Notes: generated from the sequence alone by a model not told the origin. A stretch of 64,000 nucleotides of DNA from Dipteronia dyeriana (GCA_032871835.1 CM065296.1:112168146-112232145); one strand, 5' to 3'. Shown: positions 50,857 through 63,018, numbered from the stretch's first letter. Made by a program: numbers and translations.

Positions 50857-51795
50857 TAGGGGTGGGCACCAACCCGCCAACCCAACCCAACCCAACCCAA
50901 CCCAACCCAACCCGACCAATCCAATCCGATCCAATCCGATCCAATCCGACTAGATTGGGTTGGGTTACTTTTAAGATTGGGTTGGGTTGGGTTGGGTTGG
51001 GTTTGGGTTGGGTTAATAAAATATAACTCAACCCAACCCGATAACCCGATATAAATAATAATAAAAAATTAAATAAATTTATTTACTATTAGATTTTTTA
51101 TGAAATCTCAATTTTTTAAAAATAATTAAAAAGTTTACCCATGCACCATTTATAATATTTTAAATGACAAATAAAAATACATAATTTTAAATATTGTATA
51201 CCGTAATATATAATACGTTTATTAAAAATATGGGATTATATTAATATATTATCTTCATCTTTTATATTAAATGACACATCATTGATTATACTTTAAAATG
51301 TTATTTTTTCCTTAGGATTTGATTAAGAATTTAGTAGAAAAAGTCTAATAATTGTATATAAACTCAAACTATTATGTTGATTGAAATAAATAATAGATTA
51401 TCCAACTACGAGATATTTAACGAAGTGATTATAATTGTAAAATGGATGAGAGACTTAGATGGAGACTTTCCAAGTTAGATAAATTGCAATATATATTTTT
51501 TTAACCATGTAAGAGATATTTAAACAATTTGTATTATATGTTATGATTTGATTTTGATACTTTTAAGTAATCTAAAATCAACGTGATATGATATTATGGT
51601 GAAAAATTATTTTAAATTTGAATTTTGATATAACAAAATTTGAATTTAAATATATTTTTCTATTTGGTTTAAAAAGTCCAACCCGATCAATCCAATCTAA
51701 TCCAACCCGATAAATATTAGATTGGATTGGGTTGGATTAAAATTTACGTTGGGTTGGATTGGATTGAAAACTCAACCCGAAAACATCCACCCCTA
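50857..51795. mobile_element. hAT-type MITE with (AACCC)n subterminal arrays and perfect 8-bp duplication
   Basis: A 939-bp element between perfect target duplications ATCTTATG (50849-50856 and 51796-51803). Its tips are TAGGGGTGGGCA and TCCACCCCTA. Inside both tips are long arrays of the pentamer aaccc/gggtt and atccg/ggatt variants, around an AT-rich core without ORFs. It shares its tip with the element at 914-1458, so both were probably mobilised by the same hAT transposase. Confidence 0.92.
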
Positions 51796-51829
51796 ATCTT
51801 ATGTGCGGTTAATGTCATTATTATTATTA

Positions 51830-52230
51830 TTATTATTGACTAGATTTCCCTACCAGACTGATTCGGGTGGTGGAGAAAGAACTAGTCACGTGGCTGAACT
51901 GTGGGCGTCAAAATAATAATTGTGTTAGAAAGATTTTTTTTGTCAGATTTTGAAAAAAAAATTGTCAGATTTTTTAAGACTCGCAGTAAGACTAAGGGCG
52001 CTTCCTTAGTCCAACCTACTATGAATTGAGATTGGTATTGAGAATCTGAGATCGCCAGATTGAGATTAGATCAATAGACAATAAAATCAAAGTAAACAAC
52101 TTAGGATAAGTTAACACAACTTACAAGCGAGATTGAGATTTATTTATCATCTCTTCTTCTTCATCATCAGTCAAACAAAACGGAGTACATTTTCATGAAA
52201 CATACAAACTCAATAGAGTTGGCAGGATCA
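51830..52230. other. Intergenic region downstream of PRISE gene C
   Basis: Contains a short (TTA)n run near 51818-51838 and the probable 3' UTR of PRISE C. No gene seen. Confidence 0.4.
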
Positions 52231-52238
52231 TCACACGA

Positions 52239-53608
<1,370 letters not shown>

Positions 53609-53887
53609 TTTTTTTGGGTTAGATCTTGGAATTCAACAATTGGTTTTTTGATGAAAATTGAAAAGTATTTGATGTATATCAAATATGGCTCAATCATGTC
53701 ATGGTTTTGCCAATTCTGCTTCAACTTTATGAGGGAAAATATCCAACTGTTCAAATGGAATGGAAATAATGAAAGCAATGACAACGTTTTGGGCTAAGAA
53801 AAATCTTGCCATCGTCTTTGTACTGGATTGTCCCGTGGTAGTGGGTTGAGCACAAATCTATTTTTGAAAAGGCCAATACATTTTACA

Positions 53888-54262
53888 TTAGGTTTGGATC
53901 GGTGGAACATAAAAGAAAGAAAAGAAAAGGTAAATGAAGAAAAGAAAGGAAAGGAAAGGAAAAGAAATTGTTTTTATTGATTGTTATTTGACTAAAAATA
54001 TAAAAGAAATGAATTTAATCGAGAAATAAATGAATTCATTTTATTCTATTTATAAAAATATCATTTTTTTTAACAATATGAATACACAATATTAATAGGG
54101 TTAGTTTTGGGATATTGATTAAATCATTAGTTTTGGTTTAATTTCCCTCCTTTTCCTCCCAAATTTCGGTGGAGATCAAATTGGGTGAAATAAGAAGTTA
54201 TTCCCTCTTTTCCTTCCATTTCCTTTCCTTTCTCTCTCAATTAACAATCCAAACAAGATATT
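53888..54262. mobile_element. Purine/pyrimidine-biased MITE
   Basis: The left end (about 53890) reads taggtttggatcggtgg, then aaagaaaagaaaagg. The right end reads tttccttccatttcctttcc, then caattaacaatccaaacaagat. This is an approximate inverted repeat similar in composition to the Tourist-like element at 6751-7325. The tips and duplication are not exact. Confidence 0.4.
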
Positions 54263-54289
54263 AGTAATCCATCCAAATCATTGCCGTGG

Positions 54290-56055
54290 AAATTGTGAGA
54301 TATGTCACATTTTGTGTGTGTGTTGAAATGATGTCACTGTTTTAATAACTTAAGTTTAAATGACACATATTATGGTGAACTACCCAAATTGCCCTTAAAT
54401 AATCTATTTTTTATTCTCATTGTGTTTCCAACTACACTTTGAAAACGATAACTCATCTATCTCTCCAAAATAGTTGTCTAAATCAATAACTCTTCTCTCT
54501 CTCCAAAAAACTTATCTCTCTCCAGATTCTACACAAGAAGATATTATATATTTGTGATATTCGTTTATATATTTTCATATATTTCTATGTGGTTTAACAA
54601 TGTATCCATTTGTTATGATTTGTTGTCCCAGTCGATGAAAATCCGGGGTAGCCGAGACTTTTTTAACAAGACGCGAGCTTTTTTGTAGTAGAATCGAGCT
54701 TATTTGATAGAGTTTCGAGGATTTTTTTTATAAAAAAAGTAGGTTTAGTTAAATTGAGTATATTTTTAGTAAAATCGAGGGTTTTTGGAACAAGATCGAG
54801 CTTTTTTGCAAAGAATGGAGGAGAGTTTTGAAAGAATCGAGCATTTTTTTTTTAAAAATTAGGTTTAGTTAAATCGAGTATATTGGTAGCTAAATCGAGA
54901 ATGTATTTGAAATAATCGAGCATATTTTTTAAAGGATCGATTTTTTTTTGACAATTTGATTTAGTTAAATCGAGCCTTTTTTGAATACGATCGAGCTTAT
55001 TTTTAAAGGAATCGAGCATTATTTTTTGAAATTTTGGTTTAGTTAGATCGAACATTTTTTTAATATAATCAAACTTATTTTTGAAAGAATCGAGCATGTT
55101 TTTCAAATGATCGAGTTTTTTTTTTAAATTTGGTTTAGTTAAATCGAATCTTTTTTGAATATGATCGAGCTTATTTTTAAGAATTGAGTATATTTTTGAA
55201 AGAATCGAGCATATTTGTTAGAGGATCGAGCATTTTTTTTTAAAAAATTGGTTTAGTTAAATCGAGCCTTTTATGAATATTATCGAGCTTATTTTTGAAA
55301 TAATCGATCATATTTTTGAAATAATCAAACATATTTTTCAAAGGATCGAACAATTTTTTATTGAAAATTTGGTTTAGTTAAATCGAGCCTTTTTTGAATA
55401 TAATAGAGCTTATTTTTGAAAAAATCGAGTATATTTTTGAAAAGATCGAGCATTTTTTTTATAATTTGGTTTAGTTAAATCGAGCCTTTTTTGAATATGA
55501 TCGATCTTATTTTTTAAAGAATCGAGTATATTTCTAATAGAATCGAGGATTTTTTTTAAAAGAACGAGACTTTTAATTGATGAAACCGAGCTTTTTTCAG
55601 TTTACTTATGTATTGTTTCTGTGCCCGAGTTTTTTTACCAAGTGTCCGAGCCTTTTTTTAATGGGTTTGAGTTTTTTTACCAAGTGTCTGAGTTTTTTTT
55701 TAATGGGTTCGGGTTTTTTTGCCAAGTGCTCGAACTTTTTTTTACTAGGTTCAAGCCTTTTTGTTAAGTTCCGAGCTTTTTAGTAAAGGCTCCGAGACTT
55801 TTACTAAAGGCCCCGAATGCGTCTGCGTAGCGCCACTCTGCCACCATTCGAGTGATTGTCTGGGTTTCAACGAGACTTTCTCTTCTACTTCACAACTCTG
55901 TCACTGTAAAATAAATGAAAAAAATCCGATATGGAACAAATATTGAGGATATTTTTATCCGTTTAGCATAATAGGTGTCTTTTAAACATAAGTTATTAAA
56001 ACAATGACAATGTTGAAATATCACCTCAAAAAATTACCATTTATTTTTTTGATTC
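54290..56055. mobile_element. Mutator-like non-autonomous element with 24-bp minisatellite, copy 3
   Basis: The ends form a long imperfect inverted repeat. The left end (54305-54400) contains tgtcactgttttaataac, then gacacatattatggtgaac. The reverse complement of the right end (about 55935-56045) contains tgtcattgttttaataac, then gacacctattatgctaaac. The interior (about 54650-55810) is a minisatellite of about 24-bp units centred on atcgagc(a/t)tattttt. The marker ggtttagtta recurs at 54742, 54862, 54958, 55036, 55132, 55250, 55371 and 55468. A module at 55810-55905 (ccgaatgcgtctgc, then tcgagtgattg) matches copy 1 in opposite orientation and partly copy 2. Confidence 0.75.
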
Positions 56056-56845
56056 CAATCATTGTCTTTCCTTTCTCTCTAATTCCATCAAACCATACAT
56101 ATTGTAAACGAAAAAAGGTGTGTATCAATTAAAAATAAATCAGATAATATCTTAAGTAACCATTTGCTTTGCCTTGCTTTCTCTAACCAATTCAAAAATA
56201 AAAAATAAAAAAATAATATCTATAATAATTAGCCCAGAGTTCTCCATCACAGAGAAAATTATATTGAAAATGTCAGATTTCCAATTCAAAATTTATACTC
56301 TCTATTTGCTTTGCTTTCTTGTCCTCTCTGTTTTGCTTCGATTTCTTATGTTCTCAGTTCTCTGTTTTTCGGTGGCCGGTTCACTTGATTGATCCTAGAC
56401 ATTTGATCGGTTTTTCCTTAATTATTCTTGCTTCCTTGTATTCTCTGCGTTTTTCTTATGTTCTCTGTTCCGTTTAGATTTTTAAACTTTACTTTCCAAA
56501 AATCTTGAAAAAAACCAGTGAAAGACAGGTACAGATACCTGTTGTTCATAATGACTGAAATTGCTATTTCTTTGCATCAAAGATTGTTAAATACTTGGTT
56601 GCTCGCATAGCACATTCATTCATATATTTGTGGCACTACAAGGTCAACTCGGAGAATCCGGAGAGTGAAGTAACTAAGCAACATAGTGTATTAAAAGGAT
56701 TTGGATCCTGCAATGGGAGTCGAAATCGACCTCGAATGGAGGTCGAAGTTGTTCGACCATTGTTGGAAGTCTGTTCGACCTCTATAGAGGTCAAAATCAA
56801 CATTTACTTGAGGTCGATGAAGAAGATGAAAAAAAAATAGAAAAT
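56056..56845. other. Sequence between Mutator-like copies 3 and 4
   Basis: No gene was identified. A short gaggtcgaa/ttcgacc inverted-repeat patch lies at about 56725-56815, and related tcgacct motifs lie at about 57540-57585 beyond the array. They may be internal sequence of copy 4, whose left terminal repeat I could not find. Confidence 0.35.
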
Positions 56846-57722
56846 TTTATTTTTTTGAAAACAAAAATCGAGATTTTTCATGTACTTTCCGAGACTTTTC
56901 ATATTTTTTTGAGACTTTTTCAGGTATTTTTCGAGACTTTTTCATAGTTTTACGAGACTTTTCATATATATTCTGAAACTTTTCATGTATGTTTTGAGAC
57001 ATTTTAGATATTTTCTGAAACTTTTCATAATTTTGCAAGACTTTTCTTGTATTTTCCAGTACTTTTCATAGTTTTTCGAGACTTTTTATGTATTTTTTGA
57101 GAGTTTTCATATTTTAGTGAGACTTTTCATATATTTCCGAGACTCTTCGTAATTTTTCGAGACTTTTCATTATTTTTTGAGATTTTTCAGGTAATTTCTA
57201 AGACTTTTCATGTATTTTCGTGACTTTTCATGTAATTTTTGAGACTGTTTACGTATTTCCAAGATTTTTTGTAATTTTTTGTAATTTTTAATACTTTTTG
57301 AGCAAAAATGAAAATTTTCCAAACTTTAGTCATTTTCGAGATTTTTTGGTGATTTCCGAAACTTTCGGTAATTTTTTTAGATTTTTTGGGTACATATGAA
57401 ATTTTTTGAGACATCTTTCTAGTCAAAAATGAAAAGTCTCGAAAAATTTAATTTTTACCCGAAAATCTCAAAAATTACCAAAAGTCTCATAAAGAACCTC
57501 CATTTTTTTTTTCAAATTTTTTAATTAATCTTCTTCTTAATCGACCCTCATTGGAGGCCAATTTCAACCTCCATTGATGGAGGATTTTGATAAAAAATAA
57601 GAAACTATAATGGGGAAGAAGGTTACGACAGGAGATATTTTTATCTATTTACCATAATAGATGCCCTTTAAATATAAGTTTTTACAATAGAAACAAGTAT
57701 TGAAAAGTCACCTCCATATAGT
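56846..57722. mobile_element. Mutator-like element with 21-bp minisatellite, copy 4 (interrupted; right tip continues at 61499)
   Basis: The right terminal repeat (about 57620-57722) reads, in reverse complement, attgtaaaaacttatatttaaa, then gcatctattatggtaaa, matching copies 1-3. It continues beyond the inserted hAT element: after the duplicated CATATAGT, positions 61499 to about 61530 (gccatttaatttttgaac) complete the tip seen at about 8-40 in copy 1. The interior (56860-57480) is an array of 21-22-bp units, gagacttttcat(a/g)-tattttc. The left terminal repeat was not found. Confidence 0.65.
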
Positions 57723-57761
57723 TAGTGGTGTAAAAATGGGCCGGCCGGTCGGCCCAGGGAG

Positions 57762-57898
57762 TTCACGGGCCGTTCTTGGAACGGCCCGTGAAGGAAGAGG
57801 GCCAGGCCGCGGCCTGGCCCGGGACGGGCCTCGGGACGGGCCTCTGGGAGGAGGCCCGGCAGGCCGGCCCTCCTGGCACGCCAATCCGGCGTGCCAGG
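57762..57898. repeat. Cluster of perfect palindromes in the hAT left subterminal region
   Basis: Three hairpins lie in a row: 57762-57792 (13-bp arms, TTCACGGGCCGTT), 57799-57820 (11-bp arms, no loop, GGGCCAGGCCG) and 57872-57898 (11-bp arms, CCTGGCACGCC). They are likely transposase-binding or fold-back structures at the element end. Confidence 0.85.
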
Positions 57899-58068
57899 CC
57901 TGTCGGACCGGTCCGCCGATCCGTTCGGCCAATTTTATTTTTATTTTTTATTTTTTTCAAAAAACCTCCAACGGCTGGAATTGATTTCTAGCCGTTGGAG
58001 GAAATTAAAATTACCAAAACCCCCCTACAATCTTTTAAATTATATTTTGACCCACAAATCAAATTTTT

Positions 58069-58076
58069 CTATAAAT
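58069..58076 (+). promoter_or_regulatory. Candidate TATA box of the hAT transposase
   Basis: CTATAAATA lies in front of a pyrimidine-rich leader (tctctctatcattcttt). It is about 180 bp before a candidate 5' UTR splice donor near 58251 (aaag|gtacaa), with a candidate acceptor attcag at 58855-58860 just before the first ATG. Confidence 0.45.
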
Positions 58077-58904
58077 ATTTCCATCCATTTCATTTTCCAT
58101 TAACTCTCTCTATCATTCTTTCAATATCTCATTCTCTCAAATCTCAATATCTAATATATTCTCCAATTCTCTAAACTTTTTCATTCATTTTGGTTATTAC
58201 TCTTTCTACAAAATTCTCTACGTTTTCCTCCAACACACCAAATTTTAAAGGTACAATTTTGTTATTACTTTTGGTCTAACATATTCTCATAGTAAATTTA
58301 TATGTTTATGTTTAGATTTGAGTTACTTAATGAAAACATTATCTATTTAGTTAGTTAGTTTATCAATTTTTGGGCTTTAATGTTAATATTATTAGTTTAG
58401 TTTATTAAGATTTTTAAGTTTAGTAGTAATTTTAATATTTGTTATTAATAAATTTAGAAAGTTAATTTGTATTACTTAAATTACTTTTTGTAATATGTAA
58501 ATGATGAATGTTAAGTGTAGTAATTACGTTTGATATTGTTTTTTTCATAAATTAAAATTTTTCATTTGTAGATTATGATAGTAAATTTAAGAGTAGTGGT
58601 TCAAATCATCAATTTTATGTTAGTATATTATGTTAGTAAATTTATCAATTTTATTTGTAGTAGTGAACTAGTGAATTTAAAATTTTATGTTAGTAGATTA
58701 TGATTTTTTTTGTTTATTTAATTTGTTTTTTAAGTAAATAAATTATTGTAAGTGTCGTATTAGTTATAGTAATTATTATTAGTAAATTAAGATTACTGTT
58801 AGTAAATATTGATTTTTAATTTGACTATTAACTACTATAGTGCTCATATTTTTATTCAGATAATGGATCCTAACCAGTAGCCTTATTTTCCGGACGGTTT
58901 GAAT

Positions 58905-60941
58905 ATGCTCAACGATGAATTTGATATTTCAGAACCGACCCATACTCAAGCGGGACCTTCTGGTTCCGGCGTTACACCAACATCACGTCCCAGAAGATTA
59001 ACATCAGATGTGTGGCAATGTTTCAACATAGTCCAAATGACACTCCCAAACGGGGTGTCTGGCCTCAAAGCTAAATGTAAGTTTTGCCATAAGAATTATG
59101 CTACAAGTACGGGGGGAACCGGACATTTGAGACGGCATATGCACAAATGTATGCATGCACATGGACAGGTAGATACTACAACCCAGACACAGCTTCAACG
59201 GCACCCAGACGGGTCCGTTACGACGTGGCAGTTCGACGCCATACACGCTAGAGAGTGCTTGGCACGATACATTGCACAAACTGATCAACCGATCAGTATT
59301 GGTGAGAGTCCATTTTATAAAGAATTAATCACATCTGCATATAACCCTCAATATGAACCTGTTTCTAGAACCACCACTAGAAATGATTTGATACGATTGT
59401 TTGAAACCGAAAGGGATGACTTAGTTGCTGAAATACAGCATTTAAGTGTCTCTGTTGTATTAACTTCTGATATTTGGAATGCATGTTCCAAACAGGACTA
59501 TTTATGTGTCACAGGACACTATTTAGATTCTGATTGGAGGATAACAAAAAGAATATTTGGTTTTCGTCTTATGGATTTTGCACATACCGCAGAAAACATT
59601 TTTAATGTCATAATGGAAGTTTTAGAAACTTATGAAATCACGCATCGCATTCTTTCAATCACATTTGATAATGCATCTGCAAATACTAGATCTATTGCAT
59701 TGTTTGTTGCAAGAAATATCCCACAAGATGGAGGTTATTTCTTCCATCAACGGTGTGCATGTCATATTATAAATTTAGTTGTACAGACTGGTTTAAAGCA
59801 GGTAAGCGATCAAATAGATCGCATCAGAGATGCCATTTCTTGGATTTGCAGTTCTAATCCTAGATTCAGTGAATTCAAGAGACATTGTAAATTAAACGGT
59901 CTCAAACCCCGACGATTCCAAACTGATATGCCGGTAAGGTGGAACTCTACTTATTTAATGTTGCAAAATTGTTTGGAATATGATACAACCATTACATGTT
60001 TTTATAACATGAAATTGACCGAAACAGGACAACTTAGTCCAAAATTACTTTCCACAGACGATTGGTATGTGGTAAAGATTTTTGTTCAATTTTTAAAGAT
60101 ATTTTACAATGCCACTGTAACTCTTTCCGGGGTATATTACCCCACATCTTCCCAGGCAATCCATCAGATAGTGGAAATGTCTGAACTGTTAAACAGTTAT
60201 AGAGAAGATGAACATCTAGGCGCTGCAGTTGTTGTCATGGAGACAAAGTTGAAAAAATATTGGGCTAACATTCCCTTACTTTATGCCTTAAGTGCTATAA
60301 TAGATCCCAGTGTTAAATTATCTGGTTTAGAAGTTTTGCTTGAGTTTATTGGTATTAATTTGTCAATAGATTATTCAGAACAAATTACTGACATTCGAAC
60401 CAAGTTGTTCGAGATTTTTCATATTTATGAGACCATGTTTGGCAACATTGACATCCCCCAATCAACACGACCGGAGACAGAGCCGAAGCAAACAAGTTGG
60501 AGCCTTCTGAAACAAAGAAAAAAAGACAAATCAACAAGTACTTCTTCAGGGCAAAGATCTATCCCATCTTTTTGTACCGAAATTATTAGGTACCTTGAAG
60601 CACAGTTCGATGATGTTGAAGACAAGGAAGAGTTTGATCTGTTGTTATGGTGGAAGACCTATACGTACAGGTATCCAGTTCTGTCACACTTAGCACGTGA
60701 CGTACTGGTTATTCCAGTGTCAACGGTGTCTTCAGAACAAGTTTTCAGCACCAGTGGACACATAATTGAACCAAGAAGAAGCTGTTTATCTCCAGAGATG
60801 GTGGAGGTATTAACATGCCTTCGGGATTGGGAGCATGCTAAAAAAAGGTTACAAAATCTAACTGTAGATAAAGAACTTAATCTAAATTTCGACAATCTAT
60901 ATATTGATGACCCTTCAGGTAGTGGCCAGGGCCAGAACTAG
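58905..60941 (+). CDS. hAT family transposase (zf-BED, RNase H-like core, hAT dimerisation domain)
   Basis: A 678-codon open frame from the ATG at 58905. A BED zinc finger (CKFCHKNY, then HLRRHMHKC) lies at about residues 50-80. The RNase H-like catalytic core follows: LTSDIWNA with the first Asp, SITFDNASAN with the second, and the insertion-domain CACHIINLVVQ motif. WNSTYLML comes next, and the C-terminal dimerisation domain is WWKTYTYRYPVLSHLARDVL with VSTVSSEQVFSTSG. The family is the plant RICESLEEPER/Tag-type hAT. The first ATG of the transcript (58863) opens the same frame but meets TAG at codon 6, so the native N terminus is broken and translation would have to start 14 codons later. 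That leaves every domain intact. Confidence 0.92.
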   Translation: MLNDEFDISEPTHTQAGPSGSGVTPTSRPRRLTSDVWQCFNIVQMTLPNGVSGLKAKCKFCHKNYATSTGGTGHLRRHMHKCMHAHGQVDTTTQTQLQRHPDGSVTTWQFDAIHARECLARYIAQTDQPISIGESPFYKELITSAYNPQYEPVSRTTTRNDLIRLFETERDDLVAEIQHLSVSVVLTSDIWNACSKQDYLCVTGHYLDSDWRITKRIFGFRLMDFAHTAENIFNVIMEVLETYEITHRILSITFDNASANTRSIALFVARNIPQDGGYFFHQRCACHIINLVVQTGLKQVSDQIDRIRDAISWICSSNPRFSEFKRHCKLNGLKPRRFQTDMPVRWNSTYLMLQNCLEYDTTITCFYNMKLTETGQLSPKLLSTDDWYVVKIFVQFLKIFYNATVTLSGVYYPTSSQAIHQIVEMSELLNSYREDEHLGAAVVVMETKLKKYWANIPLLYALSAIIDPSVKLSGLEVLLEFIGINLSIDYSEQITDIRTKLFEIFHIYETMFGNIDIPQSTRPETEPKQTSWSLLKQRKKDKSTSTSSGQRSIPSFCTEIIRYLEAQFDDVEDKEEFDLLLWWKTYTYRYPVLSHLARDVLVIPVSTVSSEQVFSTSGHIIEPRRSCLSPEMVEVLTCLRDWEHAKKRLQNLTVDKELNLNFDNLYIDDPSGSGQGQN

Positions 60942-61539
60942 GTTATACTTTTACATATGTATTTATTATTTACTTGTAAGTTGTAAAACGGTTGCACTCT
61001 TTTTCCCTTACCAAGTTTTTATCTCATTGGATTTTTCTTGGTAAGGTTTTTAATGAGGCAGTCATGTAGATATGTATTACTGAATTCCATAAGTGAAAAA
61101 TAAATAAATAATTAAAAAATTGTTCGTTCTCTTTATTCATTTCAAATCCTAATAATTGTTCGTTCTCTTCATTCATTTTAAATTCTAAACCCTTAACCAT
61201 AAATTATAAATCCTAAACCCTATACCCTAAATCCAAAAAAACATAATTTGGAAAAAAAAATTGGACCAAAAAACTAACCCGCCAGACCAGGCCCGTTAGG
61301 CCTGGCCCGGCCGGCCAGCCAGAGGGGCCTGGCGGCCCGGCCTTTCACGGCACGCAGGCACGGCTCGCCTGAGGCAGGCTGGCGTACCGCGCCGGGCCTG
61401 CTTCTCTAGAAACAGGTCGGCCCGGCTCGGCCTGTTTCCAGAAATGGACTGGCCAGGCCGTCCCTAATGGGCCGGGCCAGTCCATTTTTACACCTTTACA
61501 TATAGTGCCATTTAATTTTTGAACTCATTCTTTAACCCC

Positions 61540-62190
61540 TTTCACATTCTAATATCTTTCTCATTCTCATCTCATCCCTATTTAATTTGGGGAAAATGAG
61601 GATGGAGGAATTTGGGAGAGTTATCTCATACCTTCCCGTTTCCCTCAATCAACGATATCGTATTTTCCTCTATTTCTCTCGTTTGACTATATTTGACTTA
61701 AAATTTAAAATGTCTATAATTAAATATACTAAAATTTACCCATTTAGATTCAAATAAAAATTACATAAAACAAATTCTACTAAAAATATAAAAAAAGTTT
61801 AGGACTATTAGTTATATCAAGCGTTAAAACGAGAACACATGGAATGGATAGTTATTTAAAAGAAATTAAAAAAAAAAGTTTGGAGGATCTATCTCATTGC
61901 CATCTACAATTGTTTGTATAATTTTGGTAAAAATTACATATGAGTGCAATATTGATTAAACTCATGGAAAATTTGTGCAATTTACCCTTTTAAAAAAATT
62001 CAACAGGAGTGGGCCATGACGCTTACATCCCCTCCCTCCGCCACCTACTCCTAGGTAAGACCGGACCGTATGGAGAGTTGTGTTGGGCTGTCTTCATCTG
62101 GCGTATGCACTGTTTGTAATTTCTCTTGATAAGTAAGTGGTTGGTATCGTAAATAAATGAAGTACAATTGAAGAGTATTTAAGGCCCTGT
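61540..62190. other. Intergenic AT-rich DNA
   Basis: No gene and no clear element boundary. Contains polypyrimidine stretches and a cccctccctccgcc patch near 62030. Confidence 0.4.
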
Positions 62191-62400
62191 CCTGCAGCTG
62201 TTTTTCAGTCCGTTTTCGTTTTTATTTTTTAAAAACGATTTCAAAAACGCGTTAGTTAATCGTTTTTCATTTTATTTTCAAAAAACGAAAAAAAAAATGA
62301 AAAACAAAACCACTGTTAAAAGTGAAAGATTTGAAAAACACAAAATACTTGTTTTTCGTTTTTGTTTTTCATTTTGTTTTTTACTTTTTTTATATAAAAA
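62190..62400. repeat. Dispersed GTTTTCG-rich repeat, copy 2
   Basis: Shares the ordered motifs cgtttttattttttaaaaacgatttc, gttaatcgtttttcattttatttt and aaaacaaaa with 1589-1790, followed by an inverse gtttttcgtttttgtttttcattt stretch. It is probably one end of a MITE. Confidence 0.45.
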
Positions 62401-62497
62401 AATTATTATTTTTTAACTATTAATTGTACTAATATGCATTTCATATGGTTAAGATAAGACGGGACAAGATTTTTAAATTACCAAAGTGCCACTCAAT

Positions 62498-62498
62498 G

Positions 62499-62529
<31 letters not shown>

Positions 62530-62564
62530 ATAATTTATTTCCAACTAGAACTAAAAACATTAAT

Positions 62565-62604
<40 letters not shown>

Positions 62605-62645
62605 TATTATATATATATATATATATATTATAATATTATATATTA
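62498..62645. repeat. (TA)n dinucleotide repeats
   Basis: Three near-pure TA tracts (about 62498-62526, 62569-62600 and 62609-62630) separated by short AT-rich spacers. They directly abut the pararetrovirus-like fragment. Confidence 0.9.
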
Positions 62646-62832
62646 TAAAATAATATACATAAAGCAGGGTACTCACTCACAAAATACTAACAGAGATAGG
62701 TGGAGATCTTAAAGCCAAATTCTGGTCAGTACATGACGTTGTTAAACCTGAGTTTATCCTAGCCAGCAACATTCTGGTTCTGAATATGTCCAGGAATTCC
62801 AGTCGATATACCAGACTAGAAAATCAAAATCT

Positions 62833-62845
62833 GCTCTGATATGCA
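62833..62845 (-). other. Primer-binding-site-like sequence
   Basis: On the minus strand TGCATATCAGAGC differs from the Met-tRNA site TGGTATCAGAGC by a one-base change plus one extra base. It is followed by AGATTTTGATTTTC. Confidence 0.4.
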
Positions 62846-63011
62846 GGGTCCTCATACGAGGCAAGCATAGAGCATACTGGGATCTTGAAGAATCATAGTT
62901 CTAAACGTAGAACCGTCTGAAGATTAGGATGAGGGAAACTGTTTAGAAAGCCATAAACACTCAAGCTTTATTCTGATTTTCTGATGATCTTACAAAGAGA
63001 GCAGGGCTTCC

Positions 63012-63018
63012 TTTTATA
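63012..63018 (-). promoter_or_regulatory. TATA box of the pararetrovirus-like fragment
   Basis: On the minus strand CCTATAAAAGGAAG is followed by GCCCTGCTCTCTTTG, a layout like caulimovirid core promoters, with AATAAA about 40 bases downstream. Confidence 0.5.

Larger units (their letters stand above)
57723..61498 (+). mobile_element. hAT transposon, full length, with nearly intact transposase
   Basis: A 3776-bp element flanked by perfect 8-bp duplications CATATAGT (57715-57722 and 61499-61506). The terminal inverted repeats are TAGTGGTGTAAAAATGG and, in reverse complement at the right, TAAAGGTGTAAAAATGG. Both subterminal regions (57740-57930 and 61280-61480) are GC-rich arrays of ggcc/gggcc motifs with perfect hairpins, in sharp contrast to the AT-rich body. 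A single transposase gene is encoded on the plus strand. Everything needed for movement is visible except an intact original start codon context. Confidence 0.95.

Noticed and set aside
54660..57440. Possible CRISPR-like array of regularly spaced units
   Set aside because: Units are contiguous minisatellite copies without unique spacers, in a eukaryotic transposon with terminal repeats.
57700..57991. Several overlapping ORFs in the GC-rich stretch
   Set aside because: They are open only because stop codons are rare in GC-rich subterminal arrays of the hAT element. Composition explains them.
61195..61255. Interstitial telomere-like motifs (aaaccctataccctaaa)
   Set aside because: Only a few degenerate copies occur within the hAT 3' region. 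There is no tandem TTTAGGG array.
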